Shown here in pieces: positions 46,387 through 56,592 of a DNA stretch of 64,000 bases. This DNA comes from an uncultured Aquimarina sp. (GTDB lineage: Bacteria; Bacteroidota; Bacteroidia; Flavobacteriales; Flavobacteriaceae). The notes under the pieces were generated by a model. It saw only the letters and a program-made list of their open reading frames with translations. It was not told where the DNA came from and made no database searches. A program made the translations under genes and the position numbers. The stretch covers positions 124,001 through 188,000 of the forward strand of contig CANMFM010000002.1 in the NCBI GenBank assembly GCA_947497175.1, written 5' to 3'. How positions within the stretch are numbered: position 1 is the stretch's first letter; the number at the start of each line of letters is the position of its first letter.

Positions 46387-48462
46387 ATGAATATAAAATT
46401 AACGAAAGTATATTTTTTAGCTACTTTCATACTGGCTTTTGTAAGCTGTAAAAATGAAAAAAAAAAGGGAGATACTGCGGCAGTAGCCGAAACAGAAAAA
46501 ATTCCTGGAATTGTTCTGGAGAACATGGATACTAGTGTAAGTCCAAAAGAAGATTTCTACAATTATGTAAATGGAAGTTGGATGAAAAACACAAAAATTC
46601 CTGACGATCGAACTACTTGGGGAGGATTTGGAGTATTGCGCAAGTCTACTGATAAAGATGTTTTAGAGATTTTGGCTAAAGCAAAAGAAAGTGGTAACTA
46701 TAGTGCTGATACTGACCAAGCCAAAGCATTGGCTATCTTTGAAACCAAATTAGATACTGCTGCTAGAAATACTGTAGGTCTAAAACCTTTACAACCTGCT
46801 CTTGATGATATCGCATCGATTAAGAATTTAAATGATTTACAAACGGTGTTGGCAAAAAATCCTTCTGTTTCTTCTCCATTTGTAAATGTTAGTGTATTTG
46901 CAGATTTAAATAATAGTGCTATGAATGCAGTATATTTAGGAGCAAGCGATTTGGGATTACCTGATCGTGATTATTATTTGGATCAGGACGAAAAATCTAA
47001 AGAGATTCGTGAAGAATATAAAAACCATATTACTAGAATGTTGCAGATTCTTGGCGATTCTGAAGAAGAAGCTACCGCAGCAGCAGAAAAAATTCTAGAA
47101 TTAGAGACAAAACTTGCCGAACCCAGATTGGATAAAGTAGAGAGTAGAGATGCTCGTAATTATAATAACCCAAGAACTATCGCAGAAGCTGATGCCATGC
47201 TTTCTTCAATTGATTTTAAGAAATTAATTGCTGATGTTGGAATAACAAAAAAGTTTGATACGATCATAGTTACTCAATTGAGATTTACAAAAGCATTGGA
47301 TAGTTTTTTAAAAAATACTCCTATTGAAGATCTGAAAACCTTAGTTAGATGGGATACTTTTAATAGCGCTGCAAACAGATTAACTACAGATATAGAGACT
47401 GCAAATTGGGAGTTTTATAGTAAGTACCTTAGTGGGCAAAAAGAACAGCGCCCTGCAGATGAGCGTGCTTTGGCAACAGTAAATAATACAGTAGGTGAAG
47501 CTCTTGGTCAATTGTATGTTGACGAAAAATTTCCACCAGAGGCAAAGGAAAAGGCAGAAAAAATGATTGCAAATGTGATCGAAGCCTATAAGGCACGTAT
47601 CCAAAAATTGGATTGGATGAGTGATGAGACAAAAACAAAGGCAATCGAAAAGCTGAATAAGTTCACTGTTAAAATAGGATATCCTGATACCTGGGAAGAT
47701 TATTCGAAAATGGAAGTATCAACTGATAAATCTTATTTTGAAAATATGGTCGCAGTTGATAAGTGGACAACTGATAAAAATTTTGCTGACATAGGAGAAC
47801 CTGTAGATAAAACAAAATGGGGAATGTCTCCTCAAACGGTAAATGCATATTTTAACCCTCTCAATAACGAGATTGTATTCCCTGCGGCTATTCTGCAGCC
47901 TCCATTTTATAATTACACAGCAGATGAAGCTGTTAACTATGGTGGTATAGGTGCAGTTATCGGGCATGAGATATCACACGCATTTGATGATTCTGGTGCA
48001 CGTTTTGACTCAGAAGGAAATCTTAAAAATTGGTGGACAGATAAAGATCTTGAAGCATTTACAGAAAGAGGAAATGCGCTTGCAGAACAATATAGTGCAA
48101 TAGAGGTTTTAGATAGTGTATTTATTAATGGAAAATTTACTCTTGGAGAGAATATAGGTGATTTAGGTGGAGTGTTAGGTGCTTATGATGGATTACAGAA
48201 GTTTTTTGAAGAAAACGGAAGACCAGACGATATTGATGGGTTTACAGCAGAGCAGCGATTCTTTATGTCCTGGGCTACGGTATGGCGTACACTTATGCGT
48301 GATGATGCATTAAGAACGCGTATCAAAACCGATCCGCATTCGCCAGGTGCAGTAAGAGCAATCCAGCCGTTACTAAATATTGATGCTTTTTATGAAGCAT
48401 TTGATATCAAAGAAGGGGACAAAATGTATTTAGAACCAGAAAAGAGAGTTAGAATCTGGTAA
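46387..48462 (+). CDS. M13 family metallopeptidase, lipoprotein
   Basis: 691 residues with a lipoprotein signal (AFVSC, Cys21). The neprilysin-type catalytic site has HEISH zinc ligands (GAVIGHEISHAFDDSG) with the downstream glutamate in GENIGDLGG. The C-terminal SPGAVRAIQP and late basic end are also typical of PepO-like M13 peptidases. It probably degrades peptides in the periplasm or at the outer membrane. It is a single gene ending at a strong bidirectional terminator shared with the convergent ACT-domain gene. Confidence 0.95.
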   Translation: MNIKLTKVYFLATFILAFVSCKNEKKKGDTAAVAETEKIPGIVLENMDTSVSPKEDFYNYVNGSWMKNTKIPDDRTTWGGFGVLRKSTDKDVLEILAKAKESGNYSADTDQAKALAIFETKLDTAARNTVGLKPLQPALDDIASIKNLNDLQTVLAKNPSVSSPFVNVSVFADLNNSAMNAVYLGASDLGLPDRDYYLDQDEKSKEIREEYKNHITRMLQILGDSEEEATAAAEKILELETKLAEPRLDKVESRDARNYNNPRTIAEADAMLSSIDFKKLIADVGITKKFDTIIVTQLRFTKALDSFLKNTPIEDLKTLVRWDTFNSAANRLTTDIETANWEFYSKYLSGQKEQRPADERALATVNNTVGEALGQLYVDEKFPPEAKEKAEKMIANVIEAYKARIQKLDWMSDETKTKAIEKLNKFTVKIGYPDTWEDYSKMEVSTDKSYFENMVAVDKWTTDKNFADIGEPVDKTKWGMSPQTVNAYFNPLNNEIVFPAAILQPPFYNYTADEAVNYGGIGAVIGHEISHAFDDSGARFDSEGNLKNWWTDKDLEAFTERGNALAEQYSAIEVLDSVFINGKFTLGENIGDLGGVLGAYDGLQKFFEENGRPDDIDGFTAEQRFFMSWATVWRTLMRDDALRTRIKTDPHSPGAVRAIQPLLNIDAFYEAFDIKEGDKMYLEPEKRVRIW

Positions 48463-48480
48463 TTTATTTTTAGAATAAAC

Positions 48481-48510
48481 AAAAAACCCGCTCAATCGAG
48501 CGGGTTTTTT
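48481..48510. terminator. Bidirectional terminator
   Basis: A perfect 13-bp stem AAAAAACCCGCTC / GAGCGGGTTTTTT (48481-48493, 48498-48510) with a 4-base loop. It has A and T runs on both sides and serves the M13 gene and the convergent ACT-domain gene, whose stop codon it overlaps. Confidence 0.93.
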
Positions 48511-49153
48511 AATTTTCTTTTATTTCGTTCATAAGTAGAAAAGCTTTATTTACATACTCTTTTTCCAGAAATAAAGTAAAGTAATTTGAAGTTGAAATCA
48601 CTTCAAAAACAGGAATACCTTCGTAGGCCAATAACTTAAAAATATAAAAATATAAACCGATTGCCTTAGAATTATCCTCAGGTAATGCAATAGATATTGA
48701 GGATAAATTATCTGCAACAGAAATGCATGTTTCATCCATGAAATATTTCTCTACAGTATCTTTTAAAGATGACGTGACGAGTATGTTACTTTCTTGAAAA
48801 TTACTGGAGTACGTAAGATAGGCCTTTGCTTCGTTTTTTACACTATTTAAGAGGTTGGTCTGACTAGAGAGAATCGTGTTGGAATTTAAAAATGTATATT
48901 CCGTTATTCCTGATCGAACTACAATATCGCCTAGAGTTCTCAAATTATAATCATGTTTAATTTTTCTGGGGTTGTAGCGTCTTAAAGCCATGACTACAGA
49001 ACCCTGTTTGACAGGCTTTCTCATGATTTTTTCTACTTGTGGCATAAGATCGATAGCCAAAGAACTAAAATTTATGATATCTCTGGATAATGCATCTTCT
49101 AGAAAAGGCTGGTGCCTCAAAATATTATGTACACAATCTGTAATCGTTTTCAT
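48509..49153 (-). CDS. ACT-domain protein related to the aspartate kinase regulatory region
   Basis: 214 residues. An N-terminal helical part (~1-65) is followed by an ACT-like C-terminus (ISIALPEDNSKAIGLYFYIFKLLAYEGIPVFEVISTSNYFTLFLEKEYVNKAFLLM), which has the aspartokinase-type pattern. There is no kinase domain. It is divergent from the aspartate kinase at 49264, 110 bp apart, so a regulatory or partner role in aspartate-family amino-acid synthesis is possible. That is inference. Proteins of this type are common in Flavobacteriaceae as far as I recall, without a known function. Confidence 0.65.
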   Translation of the reverse strand: MKTITDCVHNILRHQPFLEDALSRDIINFSSLAIDLMPQVEKIMRKPVKQGSVVMALRRYNPRKIKHDYNLRTLGDIVVRSGITEYTFLNSNTILSSQTNLLNSVKNEAKAYLTYSSNFQESNILVTSSLKDTVEKYFMDETCISVADNLSSISIALPEDNSKAIGLYFYIFKLLAYEGIPVFEVISTSNYFTLFLEKEYVNKAFLLMNEIKEN

Positions 49154-49263
49154 TGTTATATATTTAACATTTTGTACAAATTTATACTTTTTATTTTAAA
49201 ATCTTTATTCTTCAGCAGTTATTAATTAACTATGCAACGTTAAAAAATAATAAGCTCGAATCG

Positions 49264-50598
49264 ATGAAAATTTTAAAATTTGGTGGCACTTCAGTGGGAT
49301 CAGTAGAAAACCTCTACAAAGTAAAAGAAATCTTAACATCTGACCCGGAAGAAAAAATTGTTGTTTGTTCGGCAATGTCTGGTGTAACTGATCAATTGGT
49401 AAGACTACTGGAGAATATTAAATTTGGGGATACTGATGCTATTACCAGAAATTTGCATCGATTAGAAAATAAGCATAGTGATGTTATAGATGTGTTGATC
49501 GAAGATATTGAGACCAGAAATACACTAAAAGATGGTTTGTCCAGTATGATTACGGATATGTTTGACATATCAAGTCAACCCTATTCTGAAGAGGTTAATT
49601 CTAAAATAATAACATACGGTGAAACACTGCTAACCTATGTTTTTTCAGGTTTTCTGAATGCAACGGGTGTATCCAATGTATTGCTCGATGCAAAAGAATT
49701 TATGTATGTTGATTCTATTGAAAATCCTAACATAGAAAAGGTAAGGCAAAGAATACATAAAGTCCTTGATCGTACGATTAATACTACGCTCTATATTACA
49801 CAAGGTTTTGTGTGTCGAGACAAGTTTGAAAAAATAAGTCATTTAAAGCGAGGCGGTAGCGATTATACTGCAACTATTATCGGAGCTGCTCTGAACGCTT
49901 CAGAAGTACAAATATGGACTGACATTGATGGGTTGCATAATAATGATCCTAGGTATGTTGAACATACTCAGCCAATATCACATCTTACCTATAATGAAGC
50001 TGCAGAACTCGCTTATTTTGGTGCAAAAATTCTTCACCCCCAAACAGTTTCACCTGTTGTGGGTAAAGATATTCCTGTACTTTTAAAAAATACTTTTGAT
50101 CCAAAAGCACAAGGAACTATTATTTCTGATAAGATTCATAGAAAAGGACTCAAAGCAATTTCTGCTAAAGATGGGATAACTGCCATAAAAATTAAATCCA
50201 ATAGAATGTTAATGGCACATGGATATTTGAGAAGAATTTTTGAAGTTTTTGATAATTTCCAAACATCTATCGATATGATCACTACCTCTGAAATTGCAAT
50301 ATCTTTAACAATTGATGATACCAACAACCTTGATCAAATAATAAAAGAACTAGAAGGCTATGCAGAGATCACGATAGAACATGATCATAGTATTATTTGT
50401 ATCGTAGGAGAATCTGTGATAAATGATAAGAATTCTTATAAGATGTTTGAGATTCTAAATTATATTCCTGTTAGAATGGTTTCTTATGGAGGGAGTAATA
50501 ACAATATTTCATTATTAGTAGATACTAAAGATAAAATACCAACTTTAAAATTTTTAAATGATAAGTTGTTTCATATGGAAACGGCGGTAGCTATATAA
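49264..50598 (+). CDS. lysC: Aspartate kinase, monofunctional
   Basis: 444 residues with the kinase start (KILKFGGTSVGS), the GGSDYTATIIGAALNASEVQIWTDIDG region, and C-terminal ACT domains (~295-440). It phosphorylates L-aspartate, the first step towards lysine, threonine and methionine. There is no homoserine dehydrogenase part, so it is monofunctional. It is divergent from the ACT-domain protein gene. The terminator at 50680-50708 follows. The name lysC is given by general class; which isozyme it is cannot be told. Confidence 0.93.
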   Translation: MKILKFGGTSVGSVENLYKVKEILTSDPEEKIVVCSAMSGVTDQLVRLLENIKFGDTDAITRNLHRLENKHSDVIDVLIEDIETRNTLKDGLSSMITDMFDISSQPYSEEVNSKIITYGETLLTYVFSGFLNATGVSNVLLDAKEFMYVDSIENPNIEKVRQRIHKVLDRTINTTLYITQGFVCRDKFEKISHLKRGGSDYTATIIGAALNASEVQIWTDIDGLHNNDPRYVEHTQPISHLTYNEAAELAYFGAKILHPQTVSPVVGKDIPVLLKNTFDPKAQGTIISDKIHRKGLKAISAKDGITAIKIKSNRMLMAHGYLRRIFEVFDNFQTSIDMITTSEIAISLTIDDTNNLDQIIKELEGYAEITIEHDHSIICIVGESVINDKNSYKMFEILNYIPVRMVSYGGSNNNISLLVDTKDKIPTLKFLNDKLFHMETAVAI

Positions 50599-50679
50599 TT
50601 TTTGTTATGTAATTAAGTTGGGCTGCTTCTTTTGATATTATACGTAATATATTCTTTACAAGTATGCCTTACTTTGATT

Positions 50680-50716
50680 AAGCCTGAAAGGATCATCTTT
50701 TCAGGCTTTAATTTTT
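50680..50716 (+). terminator. Terminator after the aspartate kinase gene
   Basis: A perfect 10-bp stem AAGCCTGAAA / TTTCAGGCTT (50680-50689, 50699-50708) followed by T-rich sequence. Confidence 0.85.
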
Positions 50717-50791
50717 CTGTTATATAAAATTACAGTTTCATTTTTTAAAACAGCTAGAGCTTATTTTTGCATGTAAGCAAAAAATGCAGTT

Positions 50792-52330
50792 ATGTTATTT
50801 AAGGTTTTTGGTAGCGCTGTTTTTGGTGTAGAAGCTACTACCATTACAGTTGAAGTAAATATAGATAAAGGAATAGGGTATCACCTTGTTGGTTTGCCAG
50901 ATAATGCAATACGAGAAAGTAGTTATCGTATTGCTGCAGCACTTCAAAACAATGGATATAAGCTTCCTGGAAAAAAGATAACGATCAATATGGCCCCTGC
51001 AGATTTAAGAAAAGAAGGATCTGCCTACGATCTTACATTAGCATTGGGTATTCTATCAGCCAGTTCACAAATTAGAGGAGATAATGTCTCAGAATATTTG
51101 ATCATGGGAGAACTTTCTCTTGATGGAAATCTTCAGCCGATTAAAGGAGCATTACCAATTGCTATTAAAGCACGGGAAGAAGGATTTAAAGGATTTATTC
51201 TCCCAAAACAAAATGCAAAAGAGGCCGCTATTGTCGATCATTTAGAAGTGTATGGGGTTGAAAATATAAAAGAAGTAATCGATTATTTCGATGGTAAAGG
51301 CCAATTAGAACGAACTATAGTAGATACACGTGAAGAATTTTATGCTGCTCTTGATAATCCAGAGTTTGATTTTGCTGATGTGAAGGGGCAAGAAAGTATA
51401 AAGCGGTGTATGGAAATTGCTGCTTCTGGTGGTCATAATATTATATTAGTAGGACCTCCGGGAAGCGGTAAAACAATGCTTAGTAAAAGATTACCAAGTA
51501 TTTTGCCTCCAATGTCTTTGCAAGAGGCTTTAGAAACCACCAAAATTCATAGTGTGGTCGGAAGAATTAAAGATAATGTGGGATTAATGGCGCAACGGCC
51601 TTTTAGAAGTCCGCATCATACCATATCTAATGTAGCATTGGTTGGAGGTGGTAGTTATCCGCAGCCTGGAGAGATCTCGTTATCTCATAATGGGGTTTTG
51701 TTTTTGGATGAATTACCAGAGTTTAAAAGAGAAGTATTAGAAGTTATGCGGCAACCCTTAGAAGATAGAGAGGTGACCATATCCCGCGCCAAGTTTACGG
51801 TTACTTATCCATCTAGTTTTATGTTAGTGGCGAGCATGAATCCTAGTCCGGGAGGGTATTTTAATGATCCCGAAGCACCAGTTACATCTTCTCCGGCAGA
51901 GATGCAGCGATATCTGAGTAAGATTTCTGGCCCCTTATTAGATCGAATAGATATTCATATTGAAGTGACTCCTGTACCTTTTGATAAATTAAGCGATGAT
52001 AGAAATGGAGAATCCAGCGTAGCTATACGAAAACGTGTGATTGCAGCAAGAGATGTTCAAACCAAAAGATATTCAGATTTACCAAACATTCATTACAATG
52101 CTCAAATGGGAGTAAAACAAATAAGAGAGTTTTGCGAATTAGATCGATCTTCAAAAGAGTTGCTCAAAAAGGCTATGGAGCGACTAAATCTTTCTGCGAG
52201 AGCATATGATCGTATCCTAAAAGTCTCTCGCACAATTGCAGATCTTGAAGGAGCGAATACTATTAACGGAGATCATATTTCTGAAGCAATACAATATAGA
52301 AGTCTTGATCGGGATGGCTGGTTGGGGTAG
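50792..52330 (+). CDS. comM: YifB/ComM family Mg-chelatase-like AAA+ ATPase
   Basis: 512 residues. The N-terminal Lon-like domain (~1-170; GIGYHLVGLPDNAIRES) is followed by the Mg-chelatase AAA+ core with Walker A GPPGSGKTM near residue 225, Walker B FLDELPEF, the sensor/arginine-finger region, and a C-terminal ComM domain ending RSLDRDGWLG. ComM acts as a hexameric helicase in branch migration during natural transformation. It is intact here. A degraded copy of its 3' end lies 5.2 kb downstream at 57520-57694, beyond the lanthipeptide cluster. Confidence 0.95.
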   Translation: MLFKVFGSAVFGVEATTITVEVNIDKGIGYHLVGLPDNAIRESSYRIAAALQNNGYKLPGKKITINMAPADLRKEGSAYDLTLALGILSASSQIRGDNVSEYLIMGELSLDGNLQPIKGALPIAIKAREEGFKGFILPKQNAKEAAIVDHLEVYGVENIKEVIDYFDGKGQLERTIVDTREEFYAALDNPEFDFADVKGQESIKRCMEIAASGGHNIILVGPPGSGKTMLSKRLPSILPPMSLQEALETTKIHSVVGRIKDNVGLMAQRPFRSPHHTISNVALVGGGSYPQPGEISLSHNGVLFLDELPEFKREVLEVMRQPLEDREVTISRAKFTVTYPSSFMLVASMNPSPGGYFNDPEAPVTSSPAEMQRYLSKISGPLLDRIDIHIEVTPVPFDKLSDDRNGESSVAIRKRVIAARDVQTKRYSDLPNIHYNAQMGVKQIREFCELDRSSKELLKKAMERLNLSARAYDRILKVSRTIADLEGANTINGDHISEAIQYRSLDRDGWLG

Positions 52331-52554
52331 AGGTGTTAATTCACGTTTTATTAGTTCTTTAAGCTGATAAGAGAAACGTTTAATTAAACCTAAATCTTTA
52401 GTAATTATTTCAGGAAGAATACCTCACATTTCCTGTTTACAATCTATAATCTTTATTATAGGAAGTAATGACCTTTTTGTGATACTTTTCAGTTCTTTTT
52501 AAGTATGTTACCCCACAAACTGTAGAATCTAATTGGTTGTAAAAAAGGAAAAGT

Positions 52555-55431
52555 TTAATCATTTTTGTTGATAGTCTTTTCTGTAAATTTCAATTGTTTT
52601 AAATAATTAAGTGTTATATAATACGTTTGAAACTCTTTGAATCTTGGTTTATCATTAAATAAACGATTCATACTCATATGGATAATATCAGAAACGTACT
52701 GCTTTTTTTTATAAGTGCTTTTTTGAAGATGTAAGGTAATTTCAGATGTAAGAGCGGGGATTTCTAGAAATCGATGATACTGTTTCTCATTTATTTTCAG
52801 CAAAATGTTTTTACTATATTTATTAAAAGATTTTCGTAATGATTTATCTAAAGGAAATTCTTGGGACAAAGTAGCAATAGCTAACTCGCACTGCGATATC
52901 ATTTCATCTAATGTAAGACTAAAAAATTCAAAATAATATTTTATTTTAAAAATTGCTTGCAAAAATATTGACTCATGATCTAAAGTATCATATTTAATAA
53001 TTTGATTAAAAGTATCTAGACTATCCAAATGGAATATTTTTTCTGATAGCCTCATTAATTTTTCTCCGCCATATCGATCTAATTCTTGATTGTATGGTTT
53101 TATGAGGTATTCTAAAACGATATTATTCTGTTTTAGCTCCCCAATTTTTTCCATTATTTGAGCTTTAAATTCAGGCGATACTGTTTTAAAACGTATTCTA
53201 AGATGATTTTTAGGGTTGTTATATCGAACGTAAAAAAATAGTTCTAGTACAGGAGTTTGTTTACGTACTAATGTTTTAAAAATTATATTCAGTATTTCAT
53301 TTTCGGCATAAGAATTACAATACAATTCTAAGTATAACCAATCAGAAAGCCATGGAATATTTTGATTTTTCTCTTTATCATTAATATTAATTTTTGATAA
53401 AGGTTTAGGTGCTTTAAAATTAGTATTCTTTATAGAAGTGTATAATTCGTGCACATAGTGGGCTCCGTTTTCTTTTATTTGCGGTGTAAATGAGCTATAA
53501 ATCGACTCGGAAATATAAAAAAAGGATACTTCTAATAGTTTTTTATGAAGCTTTATAATAGTTTCTTCTTCTTTAAGGTCTAAAATTAAAGCCCCTTTTT
53601 TATCAGGAAAACAAATGGTGTTGGGAAAAGAATATAAATCAATTAAGTCAAACAAATAAACTTTAAAATCTATTAAATTTAAGTTGTTATTAACTAATAG
53701 AAGTTGTGCTGGGTGCAATAGAATATCATCTTCCAGATAGATTCTGGGTACATATAAAACACCTAAGTTTTCATAAAAGTTGAAGTTGAATTGTATTGGT
53801 GATAGTTCTTTCTGCTGAAACTGTAAATCACAAAGAAATTGATATATTTCCGAATTATCTAATGTGTAATTGATAGCCGAAGTCAATCTGGGAATTATTT
53901 CCTTTTGCTTTTCCTTCGAAATTAATATAAATCGATTTCCATTATATTTTACATATAAATCTTCAAGAAATATGGGATTAGCGCCTTTATCGAAAGCCGT
54001 ATTTAAAGGGATTACATGTTTATAGTACCTTTTTTCTGCAAGAACGTTTAGAGTCCTTGCTTGCGAAACCATATTGATTTCTGCAACAATTTGGTTATTA
54101 TATATTTCTTCTTCGTACAATGCGATTTCACTGCAAAGCTCTTCAGTTGCATTGGTAAATCTACCCAATATATTAATTGCAGACACTCCTCCAATTGTTT
54201 TAAAATAAATTATTTCTTTTCCAGTCTTGTTACATTTTAATAATTCATACAAGATTCCAAAAGTGGGCGATAAAGATTCAGAAAGCTGGTCTGTATCTAT
54301 TTTGGGAATAGTCAAATTAACAGGATAGTTATTTGAAGCTATTATTTTATGTAAAAGAGTTTTAGGAAACTTTGGAGAAGATATGGTTTTTCTAGAACCA
54401 TATTCTAAGCCACATTTAGGGTTAAAAACAGTACTAAGGGGTACAAAGTCATCATTAAAATGACGATGAAAAATTTTTCCAAATTCTGATAATTTATTAG
54501 GGAGTGTTTTTTTATTTGTAGTTTGGGATAGTGTAAAACAAATGTATTTTTTTATTTTTTCTTGTACATCAAAATGTACATTCCCTGTCATTTTATCATA
54601 TCCAGTAACTGTATATACCCTTTTATAAGTATCAGTAGTGGGTAGTTTAATTTGTTCTTTGTGTATACGATTGATGAATAGGTCACGATTTTTTTTGGAG
54701 TTAATTTTGTGCGTTTTTTCTTTTATGATTTGAGATTTAAAATGAGTTTTTCCTATTGGTTTTGTTATGTTTCTTGGGGGTAATACATTTTTGTTAATGA
54801 TAAGTCCTGCTTCAATAACTTCAAGAAGATATTTATGTATATCGTTAATTTCAAAACCATCTTTTATGAGTAGTTTAGAAATTTCATGAATTTTAGCACC
54901 TTTTTTAAATTGATTAATAATCCATTCTGTATTCTCATCAAAATCTAATTCGGCATATTTCGTTTTGAAATCACCTTTATCAGTAATTTTAGTTTTATAA
55001 TAACTTAATCTATTTCGAGATAAAAAATGTATGGTAGGGTTTGTGTAATATGGATGTGCTACCCAATCGGTTTTAAGCGTTTTTAGTAATTCTTTTATAA
55101 AAAAATAATTATCTACGGTTGTTGTTATATAGGTATCGCTAGATTTTTGTATACCTTTAATAGCTCCCCACTGTAAAGTGCCAACTTTACTAAAAGTCCC
55201 AAAAGGAACAGGACTAAAATGAGCACGTTTAAAGTAATTTTCTAAAGCTATTTTTACTTTGTCGGTTTTGTTTTTTTTTAAATCGTTATATAAATCTCTA
55301 GAAGCAATTAATATGGATAGTTGAAAAAGTGTGTTTTTTTCAAAAAAAGAAATAATATCATCTTTATGAGTCTCAAAAGATTCAATTGAAAAAGAGGTCG
55401 TTCTAGAGACAGTTGTGTTAAAAAATTTCAT
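52555..55431 (-). CDS. Class I lanthipeptide dehydratase LanB (full length)
   Basis: 958 residues. The N-terminal glutamylation part (Lant_dehydr_N, ~1-650) and a C-terminal elimination/SpaB_C-type part (~690-930; WLSDWLYLELYCNSYAENEIL, FYVRYNNPKNHLRIRFK) are in one chain, so it should be able to add and remove glutamate from tRNA-Glu at Ser/Thr of the precursor. It starts one codon after lanC and is the last gene of the leftward operon precursor-lanC-lanB. There is no transporter or protease gene next to it. Ser/Thr dehydration followed by LanC cyclisation gives lanthionine rings. Confidence 0.93.
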   Translation of the reverse strand: MKFFNTTVSRTTSFSIESFETHKDDIISFFEKNTLFQLSILIASRDLYNDLKKNKTDKVKIALENYFKRAHFSPVPFGTFSKVGTLQWGAIKGIQKSSDTYITTTVDNYFFIKELLKTLKTDWVAHPYYTNPTIHFLSRNRLSYYKTKITDKGDFKTKYAELDFDENTEWIINQFKKGAKIHEISKLLIKDGFEINDIHKYLLEVIEAGLIINKNVLPPRNITKPIGKTHFKSQIIKEKTHKINSKKNRDLFINRIHKEQIKLPTTDTYKRVYTVTGYDKMTGNVHFDVQEKIKKYICFTLSQTTNKKTLPNKLSEFGKIFHRHFNDDFVPLSTVFNPKCGLEYGSRKTISSPKFPKTLLHKIIASNNYPVNLTIPKIDTDQLSESLSPTFGILYELLKCNKTGKEIIYFKTIGGVSAINILGRFTNATEELCSEIALYEEEIYNNQIVAEINMVSQARTLNVLAEKRYYKHVIPLNTAFDKGANPIFLEDLYVKYNGNRFILISKEKQKEIIPRLTSAINYTLDNSEIYQFLCDLQFQQKELSPIQFNFNFYENLGVLYVPRIYLEDDILLHPAQLLLVNNNLNLIDFKVYLFDLIDLYSFPNTICFPDKKGALILDLKEEETIIKLHKKLLEVSFFYISESIYSSFTPQIKENGAHYVHELYTSIKNTNFKAPKPLSKININDKEKNQNIPWLSDWLYLELYCNSYAENEILNIIFKTLVRKQTPVLELFFYVRYNNPKNHLRIRFKTVSPEFKAQIMEKIGELKQNNIVLEYLIKPYNQELDRYGGEKLMRLSEKIFHLDSLDTFNQIIKYDTLDHESIFLQAIFKIKYYFEFFSLTLDEMISQCELAIATLSQEFPLDKSLRKSFNKYSKNILLKINEKQYHRFLEIPALTSEITLHLQKSTYKKKQYVSDIIHMSMNRLFNDKPRFKEFQTYYITLNYLKQLKFTEKTINKND

Positions 55432-55434
55432 TAT

Positions 55435-56592
55435 TTAATATAAATTTAAACATCTCAACCAATCATTTTTTATTTTCCCATCTAAAGTCAATAGTGTAAG
55501 TCCTAGTCCTGAAGCTCCCACAATTATATTAGAATGATCAATTAAATTAGAGGCTCTAAAGGCTTTAAAAGTAGTGAAATTGCATGTTTGCTTTTGTAAT
55601 TCCTGATACCATCCTTTTTGAGTTTTTTCCGTATTTAAAGTGTATTTATTTTGAGCTATATTGTATTGTATTACTAAACCCACACTTCCATGGCATAAAC
55701 TAAAATCTAAGACACCTGAAACTTTCAAAGAGATGTTTTCTGTAGAGGTGATCAATTTTATAGCCTCTTGTTTTATAGTGTTGTCATTTAGTAGTGTACT
55801 GGCATTAAGTAAAGCCAGACCAATCCCTAAATCTCCCTGGCACCAACCCAATCTGGATATACCAACATCGTCTTTATTATCAATATAACTTGGGAAATAT
55901 TGTTGAGAAATCGTATTGTACGATTTTTTAGATCTTAAAAACGTAATTAATTTAATAAGTGCTTGTTCTATGTCTTGTTTTAAAGATGGAATATAATAGT
56001 TTAAGTAGCACAAAAAATTTATTAAACTACTAATACCATGCGCCAAACCAAAATAAATGATTTCTTTTTTTGGGTCTTCAGCTTTCGATATGATAACATT
56101 GTTAAAGTCGTCAATAAGTTTATGCAATAGGTCTTTGGAAAAAAGAGTTAAAACTTTTATTGCATTTTCATTATTGGGATTAACTTTTAATTGTTCAATA
56201 AAATACATAGCTATGCCAGTGGCACCATGAAGAAAATCGTAATCATTTTTATTAGAAAAGGAAGATAAGGCGTCTTCTAATACGATATCGAGAGTTTCAA
56301 AATAGGAGTCGTCAATAGCAATTGTATTCTTTTTTAGATTAAGGAGCATCCACCCATAACCTGCTAAACCAGAACAAAAAGTTGTTAAAGGTATCTTTTC
56401 CGAAATTAACCAATCAATGCGCTCTACAACTTTAAGTAAACGCGTAGCGTACTTTTCATCTTTATAAACCTCAAATAGATTTGAATAAAATAGAGCAATA
56501 CCAGAAAGTCCACTTAATAGCCCTATGTCGTTTTCATTTTTAATAGAATTCCAAACGTGGTTTTCTATATTTAAAATTTCGGAGGTTTCCAA
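55435..56592 (-). CDS. Lanthionine synthetase C (cyclase)
   Basis: 385 residues of the LanC (alpha,alpha)-barrel type. The repeated GxxG motifs (LSGLSGIAL, FCSGLAGYG, FLHGATGIA) and the zinc ligands Cys251 (GWCQGD), Cys300 and His301 (LCHGSVG) are all present, so it should be an active cyclase that joins Cys thiols to dehydrated residues. The only start I see is a TTG at 56590-56592, as an in-frame stop lies shortly upstream and no early internal ATG exists. It sits between the precursor and lanB genes. Three bases separate it from lanB. Confidence 0.93.
   Translation of the reverse strand: METSEILNIENHVWNSIKNENDIGLLSGLSGIALFYSNLFEVYKDEKYATRLLKVVERIDWLISEKIPLTTFCSGLAGYGWMLLNLKKNTIAIDDSYFETLDIVLEDALSSFSNKNDYDFLHGATGIAMYFIEQLKVNPNNENAIKVLTLFSKDLLHKLIDDFNNVIISKAEDPKKEIIYFGLAHGISSLINFLCYLNYYIPSLKQDIEQALIKLITFLRSKKSYNTISQQYFPSYIDNKDDVGISRLGWCQGDLGIGLALLNASTLLNDNTIKQEAIKLITSTENISLKVSGVLDFSLCHGSVGLVIQYNIAQNKYTLNTEKTQKGWYQELQKQTCNFTTFKAFRASNLIDHSNIIVGASGLGLTLLTLDGKIKNDWLRCLNLY

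Noticed and set aside
52374-52381. AAACGTTT after comM as a LacI-type operator
   Set aside because: It lies between convergent genes with no promoter to control.
52411-52435. CAGGAA/TTCCTG hairpin between comM and lanB as a terminator
   Set aside because: The stem is only six bases with a 13-base loop and no T tract; it is too weak to call.
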